DNA of 64,000 bases from Candidatus Opimibacter iunctus (GCA_016716665.1 JADJVH010000011.1:190658-254657), one strand, 5' to 3'. Counted from the first letter of the stretch, positions 39,133 through 48,472 are shown. Numbers and translations are program-made. Notes: generated by a model from the sequence alone, not told the origin.

Positions 39133-40083
39133 TTATGTTGTGAGCAGTATTCGTTTACCCATTTCTATCTCAAACCTAAACAGCTCAATCCATTTATTTA
39201 TTAAGCCAATTGATTCGTGATCAATAAATTCCTTCTTATCTACTGAAATGCCAAGCGGGATTTCATTGTCTCCAAACTCATGTAAAACTGTTTTGGAGAA
39301 GTCCATTAGAAGAAAACCAATATTGCCGAATACTACTTGCTCCAGATTGTCAATTGTGACAATTTTAACATCTCTAAAGCCTTGAAATGCTAAAAACTCA
39401 GCTAACCAATTGTAATAGGTATTTACAACCTCAATTGGTCTGTTCGATTTTATTAAAATATCATGGAAAAAATAAATCCTTGAAACATACAATATTGCCT
39501 TCAATGGTAGTGAAAATTCCTCTTTATTGAATTTAGTTATGAAGTAAATCTCTCTAAACTTTGTTTCTAACAGAACCTTGACAATTCCTGGTTGATAAAA
39601 GACATTGTAAAATTCTCTCCTCTCAATTGAGGACAAGACTCCAGATAAATCATGAATTATCAAATTTGAATGATTTAATCTTTTGTCGTAGTATTCGATA
39701 CTTTTACTTTTCAGGGAAATTCTTTCCTCAATTAGACTAAGATAGGTAGATATGCTTGGAAGGACTTGGATTACAGCATCTGTTTCAACTTCATCATTTT
39801 CTGAAACAATCTTTATCCTATCAACTTTTAACTGCTGCCTGTCTTCAGCATGTTTAAATTCATTTCTGTCTAGCAAACTATCTAAATAATCTGGTATATT
39901 TTTAAGTCTAGCCGAGCTTTCTGTGTCGAAGAATTCAGTGACTTCAACTCCTACTATATTATTTTCATTTAGGTGTACCCAAAAGTCGGGCTTGTCTTTG
40001 TGTTCTACGACTAAGTTATGTGTAGTGCCATAAACTAAATCGAATATTCTTCTTTCTATTTCCTTTTTAGGATACTTACTCAT
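39133..40083 (-). CDS. Unknown protein, possible PD-(D/E)XK-like N-terminal domain
   Basis: 316 residues, very AT-rich, no signal peptide. I do not recognise the family. The N-terminus has KKEIERRIFDLV, then KPDFWVHLNENNIVGVEVTE, an arrangement like the P-D...E-x-(K/T) core of PD-(D/E)XK nucleases with the usual lysine replaced. The middle has a long helical part (DYLDSLLDRNEFKHAEDRQQ), the strand LIIHDLSGVL and later IYFITKF. The C-terminal third is helical. Base composition unlike its neighbours suggests recent transfer. It shares the island with the 40218 gene. Confidence 0.6.
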   Translation of the reverse strand: MSKYPKKEIERRIFDLVYGTTHNLVVEHKDKPDFWVHLNENNIVGVEVTEFFDTESSARLKNIPDYLDSLLDRNEFKHAEDRQQLKVDRIKIVSENDEVETDAVIQVLPSISTYLSLIEERISLKSKSIEYYDKRLNHSNLIIHDLSGVLSSIERREFYNVFYQPGIVKVLLETKFREIYFITKFNKEEFSLPLKAILYVSRIYFFHDILIKSNRPIEVVNTYYNWLAEFLAFQGFRDVKIVTIDNLEQVVFGNIGFLLMDFSKTVLHEFGDNEIPLGISVDKKEFIDHESIGLINKWIELFRFEIEMGKRILLTT

Positions 40084-40116
40084 AATAATTCACGGTCCAG
40101 AGTTATTCCTATCAAC

Positions 40117-40212
40117 CCAAGTAGGTGAACTTGACGGTTGCCCGCCAAGTCACCGACAGCACCTACACGCCCCCAAATATCTTTAAAAATATGGTGGGGG
40201 TCTTGGGAGTTG
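40117..40212. repeat. Strongly palindromic spacer between the two unknown genes
   Basis: Nested arms: GTAGGTG...CACCTAC enclosing ACTTGACGG-TTGC-CCGCCAAGT; outside, CAACCCAAG near the left and CTTGGGAGTTG at the right; in between, CCCCCAAATAT with a near complement ATATGGTGGGGG. GC-rich hairpins stand out in AT-rich DNA. It could be a terminator, a cassette recombination site or a structured RNA. Confidence 0.65.
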
Positions 40213-40217
40213 CTTCT

Positions 40218-41048
40218 TTAATGCCTCAAGGCGTTTGGTTGTCTTTGAGCATTTTGCTTTATTTCCATTGTGTCCCCATCACAAACTTCAAATAACTCGT
40301 TTCTCCATTCAATGTTATTGAAATTCGTCAGGTTACTAATTTCCATTCCATTGAAATATCTTTTTTTGCCCTTAATAATACCATAAAACCGTGCGTTAAA
40401 ACTACGATAAAGTCCAACTAGCTGTGGTGCACCACCACAATGTTTATCTTTTATACCGGTAAGCGTGTCACAAAATGAATGAAATACAGCTCTGCTTGTC
40501 CGGGAATTTTCACTTTGCCAATGCAGGTCGAATTTTTCTAAAAATTCTTGCCTGCCAGAACCGATAACAAATAACTTGTCAGAGTAGCCGCTAAATTCTA
40601 CCTCTTCAGAAGCCCATTTATTAATTGCTTTTGTCCATTTCATCTTTTGGCAAAAGAACTTTTTATCATCGTCTCTCGAGGCATAAATTATCTCCAATGT
40701 GTCAGCTGTTATTCCAGATACTTCTTTCGGATATTTATTAAATGATTGTATTAACTTATCAATTACTGTTTGAAATTTTTGCTTGCAGTCCCAATCAGGT
40801 TTAAATAATAATCCTTGGTCAGCTGCATCGATTATTTGATTTAAAACGATTGTAGGGAATAATACATCTCCGCAATAGCCAAATATATCTGAAGAATTTT
40901 TGCAACCAAAAACTTTTCTTCCAAAGTCAAAATGTGCCAGGTTTCCCCAGCTTATTCTGCTGTCACTTGCAATGTAAAGTGAAGATGGTTTATTTCCATC
41001 TTTCTTACTGTCAAGTCCTATCCAAGAAACTAAAAGAGTCATTTTCAC
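40218..41048 (-). CDS. Unknown protein resembling a proteasome-fold Ntn hydrolase
   Basis: 276 residues, AT-rich. Starting MKMTLLVSWIGLDSK, then SSLYIASDSRISWG, FGRKVFGCKN and DIFGYCGDVLFP. This matches the order of the proteasome beta/HslV core: T at the start of strand 1, D in the A-D-S-R motif and K in the R/K-K-x-F motif. The candidate nucleophile T4 would need removal of three residues. The C-terminal half (LVGLYRSFNARFYGIIKGKK) is not assigned. Not HslV itself: no HslU gene and a larger size. Lies in the AT-rich island with an unrelated unknown gene. Fold assignment is inference by eye. Confidence 0.55.
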   Translation of the reverse strand: MKMTLLVSWIGLDSKKDGNKPSSLYIASDSRISWGNLAHFDFGRKVFGCKNSSDIFGYCGDVLFPTIVLNQIIDAADQGLLFKPDWDCKQKFQTVIDKLIQSFNKYPKEVSGITADTLEIIYASRDDDKKFFCQKMKWTKAINKWASEEVEFSGYSDKLFVIGSGRQEFLEKFDLHWQSENSRTSRAVFHSFCDTLTGIKDKHCGGAPQLVGLYRSFNARFYGIIKGKKRYFNGMEISNLTNFNNIEWRNELFEVCDGDTMEIKQNAQRQPNALRH

Positions 41049-41282
41049 ATATTATTGCTCACAACACGTATATCTACGCAACCAAATATAAGGCATTCCC
41101 ATTGATAATCAACATTTTGATGTTGCGTTTTTCAATATCCTCATTGCGGGGATACAAAGTTTCGCTTTTTATATCCCCGTGTCCAGCAAGCCCAGTGGGA
41201 CCGGATATTGATCATCTCCAGATACCTTGTTTTATCCAACGCGATTTGTATATTTGAAACCGGCATTTGGTCCGATTAACAA

Positions 41283-44200
41283 ATGATAAACGCTACCGGC
41301 ATGTTTCGTCTCCTATCCTTGCTATCCTTGATGATCATTGGATTTCCTCTCGCCGGACAGACCATCCTCTTCGAAGATGATTTCAATAGCTGCACCCTTT
41401 CATCCGACTGGACCGTGAGCATCGATGGCAACCAGGATTTCGTCTGGTACGTCGGCACGCCAGTCAATCCTAAATCGGACAGCACCTCCATCGATGGCAC
41501 CTGCATGCTGGTGATGGATGATGATGCGACAGGCAACAATACCCCGGCTCTCGTGGCTGACTTTCGCACCCCATTTTTCGACGGCCGTGGATATGCTACA
41601 GTGTTGCTTGAAGCAGACGTCCATTATCGCGATCTTGGAAATCTGGATGATGCATTCGAAATCGTGCTCTACAACGGCTCAACAGAGAAAGTGCTGGCCC
41701 GTTATGACAGCAAGAATCCGACAGGCTCACAGTTTAGCAAGTATGTCACCTTTACCAGTGATATGAGCCTATTTGGTCAAAGTGATTCTATGCAGGTCAT
41801 CTTCCGCTATGCAGATGCAGGCGGATATGCCTGGTGGGCAGGGATTGACAATGTGCGCATCACCGGTATTGGCCAGGGCACGCCCGTTGTCATTGAGACA
41901 TTCGATTCATGCGCGCTGCCTGCAGGCTGGACTTCAGAAGTGGTAGCCGGGGATTTCGATTGGTTTTATACGCCTCCCCCCAGCACACGATACTCCCCGG
42001 GTTCAAGCATGAATGGATCTTGCTTCGTTCTCTTTGATGATGATTACATAGGCCAGACCGCAAAGCCTTCCTTGTTGCGACTTACATCACCATGGTTTGA
42101 TGGCCGCTCTTATGCTTCGTTTCAATTGAGTTTCGATCTGATCTTCCGATGGTATATCTCCGAGTCCTTCTCTGTCTATATCGAAAGCGGTACAGGCCAG
42201 CGCGCTCTTGTTGGCTCGTTTGTTGACGGAGTGGGTGGCCCCGCATTTGCAGCATTTCTCAGGCAGAGCTTTGATATCTCCGCTTATCGTCAACCACAGA
42301 TGCGTGTTGTCTTCGAGTTTGATGATGGCGGGAGCTGGGGCTGGTGGGTCGGATTGGACAATGTGAAGATATCAGGCAATGGCGAGGCGCATGATGCATG
42401 TGCCAATGCCATCGACCTGCAGCGAAGCCCGCTGTGCACGTCAGGCGAAAATAGAACAGCCATGTTTGAAGGCCCGGTGCCGTCCTGCAGTGAAATCAAT
42501 TCTTCAGGTATCTGGTATCGCTGGGTGGCCGATAAGACGGATTGGGCAAAAGTGGAGTTGAGTGCAGACTTCAATGACGTCGTGAGTGTCTTCTCCGGAG
42601 ACTGCGGTAATCTCGAATGGGTGACTTGCGGCAACAGGGACAAATATGGCTTTGATGGAGAGAAGACCTATTTCCAGGCCCGCGAGGGTACTACCTATTT
42701 TGTCCGCGTCAGCGGAGGTGTCAATGAAGGTTTCGGGTCATTGCGCGGTAACTATTGTATCAGTATTGATGACGGTATTCCACCACAGCCAGGCCTTAAT
42801 GATCCATGCGCAGGCGCAGTGCCTTTGACTATCGGGGAGGATTGCCTGCAAAGCCAAAATCGCTATGCCAGCGCGGAGAGCCCATATCCTTCAAGGAATC
42901 TTCGTGCTGATGCAGATGTCTGGTATTCATTTGTAGCTCCGGCCTTATCAGATGAAGAGGTCTTACGTATTGAAACCTCAGCCAGTTTTTCAGATGTAAT
43001 CACTTTGTATGAGGGCTCGTGTATTTCAGCAGCAGAAGTTGTTGGTACGGAACTCGGCCAGCGATTGGATGCAGAACATCTCAATGCAGGAGAAACGTAC
43101 TATCTCAAGATCGCCGGCAATTTTGCCACCATTGAAGGCGGATTTTGTGTCAGGGCTGGCGTCGTACCCAAAGCTGATACACCTTCCAATGATGATTGCC
43201 TGCAGGCTGAAACCATTTTTGTAGGTGCAGCGTGTACGCAAGGCACTTTGTTTGGTGCTACATTTTCAGGCATACATCCTCCGTGTGTCGTATCCACAAA
43301 GCGCGATGCATGGTACTCATTTGTTGCGCCTGTTGGTGGAAATATAAAATTGATTGTTGAAGCAGATTTTAAACAGAATACAACGATATGGAGCGGTCCA
43401 TGTACTAGCCTGACGGCCGAGAAATGTCTTCGCAATCCGCTGCGGTGTGATGGTTATCAATCATTGGCCGGCCTTGTCGAAGGGGAAACGTATTACCTGC
43501 AGGTATCCGCGACGGGTGACGAGAAGGGAGACTTCTGTGTGCGCATCCTGGATGGACAGACAGCTCCTCCTTTTGCTCCACTAGACCTCATGGTGCATGC
43601 CCTTTGCATCGGTATGGATTCTTCGTTGTTATTGGTCGATGCCTTTAATGGTGTTGCCCCCTACACATGGTCAGGTACCCAGCATCAACAACTTCTCTAC
43701 ACTGGCGAAGAATATCTCGTAGTGGTGCGCGATGCCATGGGCTGCGAAGTATCTGTGACTGGCCTTGCCCCGGAATGTGATGCCGCTGTCGAATGCACCA
43801 CTGGACTTACCTTTTCAGGAGTGGCCCCAACGTGTGCGGATAGTCAGAATGGGGCAGTATCTGTAGAAGCCACCAATGGTGAGGATCCTTATATCTATGT
43901 GTGGAGTGTTCCCGGACAGATCAATAGTACGGTCGAAAATCTCAACGGAGGTATTTATTCAGTGACCGTCTATGATGCCAGTGGTTGCGCAGCAGAAGGA
44001 GCATATACACTCGAAGGGCCTCCTGCTATCCATATCAACATCCTGCAGATCAGCAATCCATGGGGCAGTGGTGACAATGGTAGTATTGAAGCCACCATTT
44101 CCGGTGGGACTGGCAATCTCTCCGCCGCATGGTTTGATAAGGACGGAATCCTGCTTTCCGATTCAAGCAACATTGCCGGACTTGGTACGGGACAATATAC

Positions 44201-44540
44201 CCTCGTAGTGACGGATGAAAACGGATGCTCCACAGCAGAGTCTGTCTCGTTGGAATTGACGAGTGTGGATAAGCCCCTTGCAAAGGCAGACCTTGTGCAG
44301 ATAGTGCCGAATCCCGCTAGAGGAAAAGCCTTTATCCTTATAGATGAAAGTCTCAGCGGGCCATGTGATATCGGTATCACCGATCCATCCGGACGTGAAG
44401 TGCTCAGGCTCAACAATATCGAAGTGCAATCTGGACAAGTATCCCTTGATGTACGCGCAATTCCTGCAGGGACATATTTTGTGCGCACCGATATCGATGG
44501 CAAGATATTTACAAAGCGTCTCTTAGTCGTCAGGACATAA
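41283..44540 (+). CDS. Large T9SS-sorted extracellular protein with MAM/jelly-roll, PPC-like and SprB-type repeats
   Basis: 1085 residues. Signal peptide (FRLLSLLSLMIIGFPLAG), then two jelly-roll/MAM-like domains (about 23-195 and 200-370; both contain a DFD/NDDF and W-W-A/V-G-x-D-N-V motif), three or four pre-peptidase-type beta domains (about 370-760, each with DVWYSFVAP or IWYRWVAD and GETYYLKI), two SprB-like repeats (about 765-965, NGEDPYIYVWSVPG and GGIYSVTVYDASGC) and a type A sorting domain (IVPNPARGKAFI, PAGTYFVRTDIDGK). Likely cell-surface adhesin or mobile surface protein. Confidence 0.88.
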   Translation: MINATGMFRLLSLLSLMIIGFPLAGQTILFEDDFNSCTLSSDWTVSIDGNQDFVWYVGTPVNPKSDSTSIDGTCMLVMDDDATGNNTPALVADFRTPFFDGRGYATVLLEADVHYRDLGNLDDAFEIVLYNGSTEKVLARYDSKNPTGSQFSKYVTFTSDMSLFGQSDSMQVIFRYADAGGYAWWAGIDNVRITGIGQGTPVVIETFDSCALPAGWTSEVVAGDFDWFYTPPPSTRYSPGSSMNGSCFVLFDDDYIGQTAKPSLLRLTSPWFDGRSYASFQLSFDLIFRWYISESFSVYIESGTGQRALVGSFVDGVGGPAFAAFLRQSFDISAYRQPQMRVVFEFDDGGSWGWWVGLDNVKISGNGEAHDACANAIDLQRSPLCTSGENRTAMFEGPVPSCSEINSSGIWYRWVADKTDWAKVELSADFNDVVSVFSGDCGNLEWVTCGNRDKYGFDGEKTYFQAREGTTYFVRVSGGVNEGFGSLRGNYCISIDDGIPPQPGLNDPCAGAVPLTIGEDCLQSQNRYASAESPYPSRNLRADADVWYSFVAPALSDEEVLRIETSASFSDVITLYEGSCISAAEVVGTELGQRLDAEHLNAGETYYLKIAGNFATIEGGFCVRAGVVPKADTPSNDDCLQAETIFVGAACTQGTLFGATFSGIHPPCVVSTKRDAWYSFVAPVGGNIKLIVEADFKQNTTIWSGPCTSLTAEKCLRNPLRCDGYQSLAGLVEGETYYLQVSATGDEKGDFCVRILDGQTAPPFAPLDLMVHALCIGMDSSLLLVDAFNGVAPYTWSGTQHQQLLYTGEEYLVVVRDAMGCEVSVTGLAPECDAAVECTTGLTFSGVAPTCADSQNGAVSVEATNGEDPYIYVWSVPGQINSTVENLNGGIYSVTVYDASGCAAEGAYTLEGPPAIHINILQISNPWGSGDNGSIEATISGGTGNLSAAWFDKDGILLSDSSNIAGLGTGQYTLVVTDENGCSTAESVSLELTSVDKPLAKADLVQIVPNPARGKAFILIDESLSGPCDIGITDPSGREVLRLNNIEVQSGQVSLDVRAIPAGTYFVRTDIDGKIFTKRLLVVRT

Positions 44541-44552
44541 TCCTGAGAAAAC

Positions 44553-46145
44553 TCATAGCAATAGTTTGCGTTCGAACGTGCGTCCACCTGTAGTCAGGCG
44601 ATAACGGTATTCACCGGGTGTGAGAAAAAGCGCAGCCTTGTCAAGGATGTAGATATGGCTTCCCTGTTCACGATAGCCCTGAGTCAGTTGCCTTAAGGGC
44701 TCACCTGATGTGCTCAGGATGTCAAGGCGGATATCTCCTGCGCGCGAGAGGCTGTATTTGATATCGATATAATCCGTTGAGCCCTGGTGTGGATGATGTC
44801 CAAGTAAAATTTCTTCTGCGTTCGTACCGATAGGTGGAGTTGTGGCGGGCACTAGTCCATTGATTGGATCAAAGGGTTGTCCCATGACATACCTGATCAT
44901 GTCCGGCTCACTGCCCAGCCAATCCTGCAGGATCGTCGCATACAGATTTCTGAAGTCAACACTGAAATTAGGATTACTCAGGTCCTGGTAGGTTCCTTCA
45001 AATCCACTGCCTAGTCCGCCACCAAATAGCAAGGAGTGTGTGCCGCGACCATGATCTGTACCGAATGAGCCATTTTCATAAATCGTACGACCGAATTCGG
45101 AGAAGGTCATCGTGAGTACCTTGTCTCCCATGCCTGCCTCCGCAAGGTCAGTGTAAAATGCACTGATGGCACTGCTCAGTTTGTTCATCAACACAGGATG
45201 ACTGTCAGCCTGTTCAGCGTGTGTATCAAAGCCACCAAGTTGTACGAGGTATATCTTGGTGCCCAGGTTACCCTTGATGAGTCGTGCAACGATCGACATT
45301 TGTTCTGCGAGGTCATTGTTTGCCTGGTAGTCTGTGGTGTTGGCTCCTTTAAAATAAGCATCCTTTACAGTTGCAGCATAGCGGAAAGCCGAGTTTGCTG
45401 TCTGTCGCATGAAGGCCAGCTCAAGTTCGTGTGCTGTGTTGCCCAGTCCGGAGGTATTGTACAATTGTCCGGAAGAAGCGATCTGATAAAATTCCTGCGG
45501 GCTGCTGACCGCCAGGGCCATGTTAGCTACATCTGACCGGAAGATCAGGTTGCTTCGCACACCGATTTGCAATGCGGGAGGTACAGTTGGTGGTGCCTCC
45601 AGGTATGCAGGATATTGGTTGTCAAGAAAGCGTCCCAGCCAGCCGGTAGTCAGGTATTCATCCGAAGCTGATCCGGTGGCGATAATATCATAACTACGGA
45701 AGTGGCTGAAATTGGGTTGCGGATACCCGACATTAAATACAGCCTTCATCATGCCTTGATCCCACATAGGTTGAAACGCCGATGTAGTCAGCGGCATACC
45801 ATATTCAGGCGACATCGCCCAGAGATTATTGTCAGGTATGGCAATCGTCGGGCGGGCACTGTAATACAAGTCATTGCCACGCTCGATGATCATGTTGAGA
45901 CTGTCATTGCCACCATCAAGGCGGACCAGTACGAGGACGCGATCTGTATCGCTATTGGCCAGTGAGGCAAGGAGCGGAGAAGGCATAAACGTCCTGATGA
46001 GGGACCGGTCAAATAAGAAGCTACCTGCAGTGAGCATGCCGGAGGCCGAAAGAAAATTTCGCCTGGACCAGTGACGGTGATCAGCGTCGTGCGCTTTGGG
46101 GTCACTGAGGTCGATGGGGCGTTTTGGCTCTGTTTCTTTACACAT
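44553..46145 (-). CDS. DUF1501 protein with Tat-like signal and T9SS C-terminus
   Basis: 530 residues. The N-terminus has a twin-arginine motif (SRRNFLSASG). The DUF1501 body is a sulfatase-like fold: VLVLVRLDGGNDSLNMIIER, GVRSNLIFRSDVANMALAVS, KVLTMTFSEFGRTIYENGS and DHGRGTHSLLFGG. The C-terminus carries a sorting-type domain (DIRLDILSTSGEPL to TFERKLLL). It lies 17 bp after the DUF1800 gene, the usual pairing. Substrate unknown; the pair is often linked to surface or extracellular polymer handling. Confidence 0.9.
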   Translation of the reverse strand: MCKETEPKRPIDLSDPKAHDADHRHWSRRNFLSASGMLTAGSFLFDRSLIRTFMPSPLLASLANSDTDRVLVLVRLDGGNDSLNMIIERGNDLYYSARPTIAIPDNNLWAMSPEYGMPLTTSAFQPMWDQGMMKAVFNVGYPQPNFSHFRSYDIIATGSASDEYLTTGWLGRFLDNQYPAYLEAPPTVPPALQIGVRSNLIFRSDVANMALAVSSPQEFYQIASSGQLYNTSGLGNTAHELELAFMRQTANSAFRYAATVKDAYFKGANTTDYQANNDLAEQMSIVARLIKGNLGTKIYLVQLGGFDTHAEQADSHPVLMNKLSSAISAFYTDLAEAGMGDKVLTMTFSEFGRTIYENGSFGTDHGRGTHSLLFGGGLGSGFEGTYQDLSNPNFSVDFRNLYATILQDWLGSEPDMIRYVMGQPFDPINGLVPATTPPIGTNAEEILLGHHPHQGSTDYIDIKYSLSRAGDIRLDILSTSGEPLRQLTQGYREQGSHIYILDKAALFLTPGEYRYRLTTGGRTFERKLLL

Positions 46146-46162
46146 GTGGATCGGATGCAGGT

Positions 46163-47653
46163 TTATATCAGTTGTGCTTCAGGTAGTCGGATCAGGTAAT
46201 TCCAGCAATTGATGATCTGGTAAGGTGCTTCATCCCAGTAGAGGTTCCATGTCCCATCCGTAAAATAGTTTTCAGGAATGCCTTCTTTCAGGTAAGCCAG
46301 TGCAGCTAATCTGTGCACTTCCTCGAGTTCCTGGCCGGTGATATAAAGGATGATGGCATCGGTGATCATCAAGGGGTCATTGTCAACCGGCACCATTTCG
46401 AGTAGAGTAGCCCTGAGGTATTCCCTCAATTCGGGCAAGGCTTTGATCTGTGACAGCAATGTGGATACATAAGACCAGCGTGAGGTCAGTGTAGTCTCAT
46501 TAATCCAGGATCGGTGGCCAGGCCATCCAGCCACACCAGGTGGATTGAGGATATCCTGTCCTAATCGGTATGCCCAGTAATTGACGGAATTGAGCATGGC
46601 TTCTGTCAGGGTATATCCGATATCCGTCACACCTGCTTTTCGTAGCACAGGGATCAGTGTTTCCACAGGGCTCTTGATATGCGCCGCCATGATTTCATCT
46701 TCAAAGAAATGATCACTCTTAAACAACTCTTTTAGCAGGGGCATCAGTTCCCAGTTACTGGCTGCAAAGGTCTGCCCCAGGCTTTCCACGATTTGTGGAT
46801 CGGCAGTGGCGTAGACAAAATGCTTATAGATTTTTTCAGGTATAAAATGGGCCACCCTGTCTGCACGGTATTGAAAGATGACATCGTGTGCACCATCAAA
46901 ATCATAATTGGCGGTCTGGCCGAAAATGGTTTTTGGTGTACTATCCCACTGGGCCGGATTAAAATAGGGGGCGTAGCACTTTCCATAATTGGCTTTCCAT
47001 CCCGTCAGCGCACGTGACATCTCTTCGATATCAGTTTGTGTGTACCCGTTGCTCTCGCCCATGGTGAAGAGTTCCATCAATTCACGGGCATAGTTCTGAT
47101 TAGGCTGTCCGGCTATGTTGAGGTTGCCATTCAGATATACCAGCATGGCGGCATCTTTTCCAACAGCCTTTGTAAAAGCATGGAAATTGCCAAATGCCAT
47201 GGCATTGAGTAGCGCAAAGTATGACCAATAATAGTTGTTGCAATCCACGATCCGGTTTTCGGTGACGAAGTGGTTGCGCCAGAACATCACCATTTTCGCC
47301 CTGACAGGTTGCTGGATGAGTTCAGTAAACCACTGGCGTATAAATTCACTCTTGTGTGTTCCCCTGAGCGTGGTATCTACTGCATAGTCATCTTCCGTCC
47401 AGTTGGCCCAAATGGGAGGAGTTGGTTGTGCTGCAGCAGCTGCATTGTCCAGGAGCATATCGACTAGCTCTCCCGGGCTCATCGTCAATCCCTGCTTCAC
47501 CTCAGCCCAACTGGCTCCATAGCCAAGGCGGTCATAGACATGCATGACCCGCTGACTATTCCACGGCTTTTCATCAGATGGAACATATGGCGCAAGGCTC
47601 AACGAAACAGGCTTAGGCATAGCAGAGACATTAGGAGAAACTGAGGTCGGCAT
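46163..47653 (-). CDS. DUF1800 protein
   Basis: 496 residues. RLGYGASWAEVKQGL, MVMFWRNHFVTENRIVDC, NQNYARELMELFTMGESNGY (with YTQTDIEEMSRALTGW) and LGQDILNPPGVAGWPGHRSW are hallmark motifs of DUF1800. No clear signal peptide from this start; MPTSVSPNVSAMPKPVSLSL is unusual, and the Met codon at residue 12 is an alternative. First gene of the DUF1800-DUF1501 unit. Confidence 0.9.
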   Translation of the reverse strand: MPTSVSPNVSAMPKPVSLSLAPYVPSDEKPWNSQRVMHVYDRLGYGASWAEVKQGLTMSPGELVDMLLDNAAAAAQPTPPIWANWTEDDYAVDTTLRGTHKSEFIRQWFTELIQQPVRAKMVMFWRNHFVTENRIVDCNNYYWSYFALLNAMAFGNFHAFTKAVGKDAAMLVYLNGNLNIAGQPNQNYARELMELFTMGESNGYTQTDIEEMSRALTGWKANYGKCYAPYFNPAQWDSTPKTIFGQTANYDFDGAHDVIFQYRADRVAHFIPEKIYKHFVYATADPQIVESLGQTFAASNWELMPLLKELFKSDHFFEDEIMAAHIKSPVETLIPVLRKAGVTDIGYTLTEAMLNSVNYWAYRLGQDILNPPGVAGWPGHRSWINETTLTSRWSYVSTLLSQIKALPELREYLRATLLEMVPVDNDPLMITDAIILYITGQELEEVHRLAALAYLKEGIPENYFTDGTWNLYWDEAPYQIINCWNYLIRLPEAQLI

Positions 47654-47768
47654 CTTGTAAAGTTAAAAAAGATGAGGATACCATATGCCTGCTTTGCATA
47701 CTGATTTGATGCCACCACAATTATTTAATAATGGATAAAGATGGAAGTAATAAATCACGGGCAGTTTA

Positions 47769-47796
47769 CATTCAGCAGTCAGCACTTTGCAGCTGG
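47769..47796 (+). repeat. CAGTCAG heptad array
   Basis: Four units: CATTCAG, CAGTCAG, CACTTTG, CAGCTGG. It lies in the 233-bp spacer upstream of the DUF1800 gene. Confidence 0.6.
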
Positions 47797-47859
47797 CATG
47801 ATTAGTCTTGAATAAACATTACAACTGATGTGTATACCAGGCTGAAACTTTTAAAAGCC

Positions 47860-47887
47860 CACTGCCCACTGCCATTTGCCCACTGCT
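47860..47887 (-). repeat. CACTGCC heptad array at the end of the RNA ligase-like gene
   Basis: Units CACTGCC, CACTGCC, ATTTGCC, CACTGCT. On the minus strand it begins in the TAA stop codon of the 47887 gene. Confidence 0.85.
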
Positions 47888-48432
47888 TACTTCAAATAAA
47901 ATTTCTCTTCCACCACCCATCCTTCTTCAGTGTATTTCAAAATGCAGAAGTGATCGACCTCAAAGGTGGCGTGATATTTCTTGTTGTTGTAATACCTCCA
48001 CATCTTGTCAAACTGCTGGTGCGTGACATCCTTGTGCGCCAGGGTGAGGTGAGGGTGAAAAGGCCGTTCGGGATATTTGTCGAGGACATGGGGCATCCTG
48101 GCCAGGATAGCCTGGTTCCATAGATCATAGAGATCATGGAGGGTATGGTTTAAGATCGGATTGATAAAAATCACCCTTGGCCGGAACGAACCGTAATCCC
48201 GCAGTTCCATCTTGAAGGGAGGCACAGACCCAGCAAAGGCGCCGGCCATGCCAAAGAGCAGGCCAATTTCGGCGGAAGAAAGCGAGAGGGGAGGTACGAT
48301 GGTGAGGTGAGGAGGAGTCCTCAGCGCATGTACAGGCCCCCATGTGGCCGCGATGTACTCCTGCTCTTTCCGGATTTCTGAATATACCGGCTCCGGCGGA
48401 ACGATGGCAATAAGCTTAAGGTTTTTATCCAT
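47887..48432 (-). CDS. 2'-5' RNA ligase/cyclic phosphodiesterase-like protein
   Basis: 181 residues. The two HxTx motifs of the 2H phosphoesterase superfamily are present: PPHLTIVPPLSL (near 40) and HPHLTLAHKDV (near 130). This fits bacterial LigT/ThpR or YjcG-type proteins, which act on RNA 2',3'-cyclic ends. Single gene. Its stop codon merges with a heptad array. Confidence 0.87.
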   Translation of the reverse strand: MDKNLKLIAIVPPEPVYSEIRKEQEYIAATWGPVHALRTPPHLTIVPPLSLSSAEIGLLFGMAGAFAGSVPPFKMELRDYGSFRPRVIFINPILNHTLHDLYDLWNQAILARMPHVLDKYPERPFHPHLTLAHKDVTHQQFDKMWRYYNNKKYHATFEVDHFCILKYTEEGWVVEEKFYLK

Positions 48433-48472
48433 GATGTACTACGGGAGCCCAATTTAAGGTATTCCTGTTATT

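Noticed and set aside
39136..41066. 10-bp inverted match at the outer ends as proof of a transposon
   Set aside because: A 10-bp match in 2 kb is expected about once by chance and there are no target duplications or transposase.
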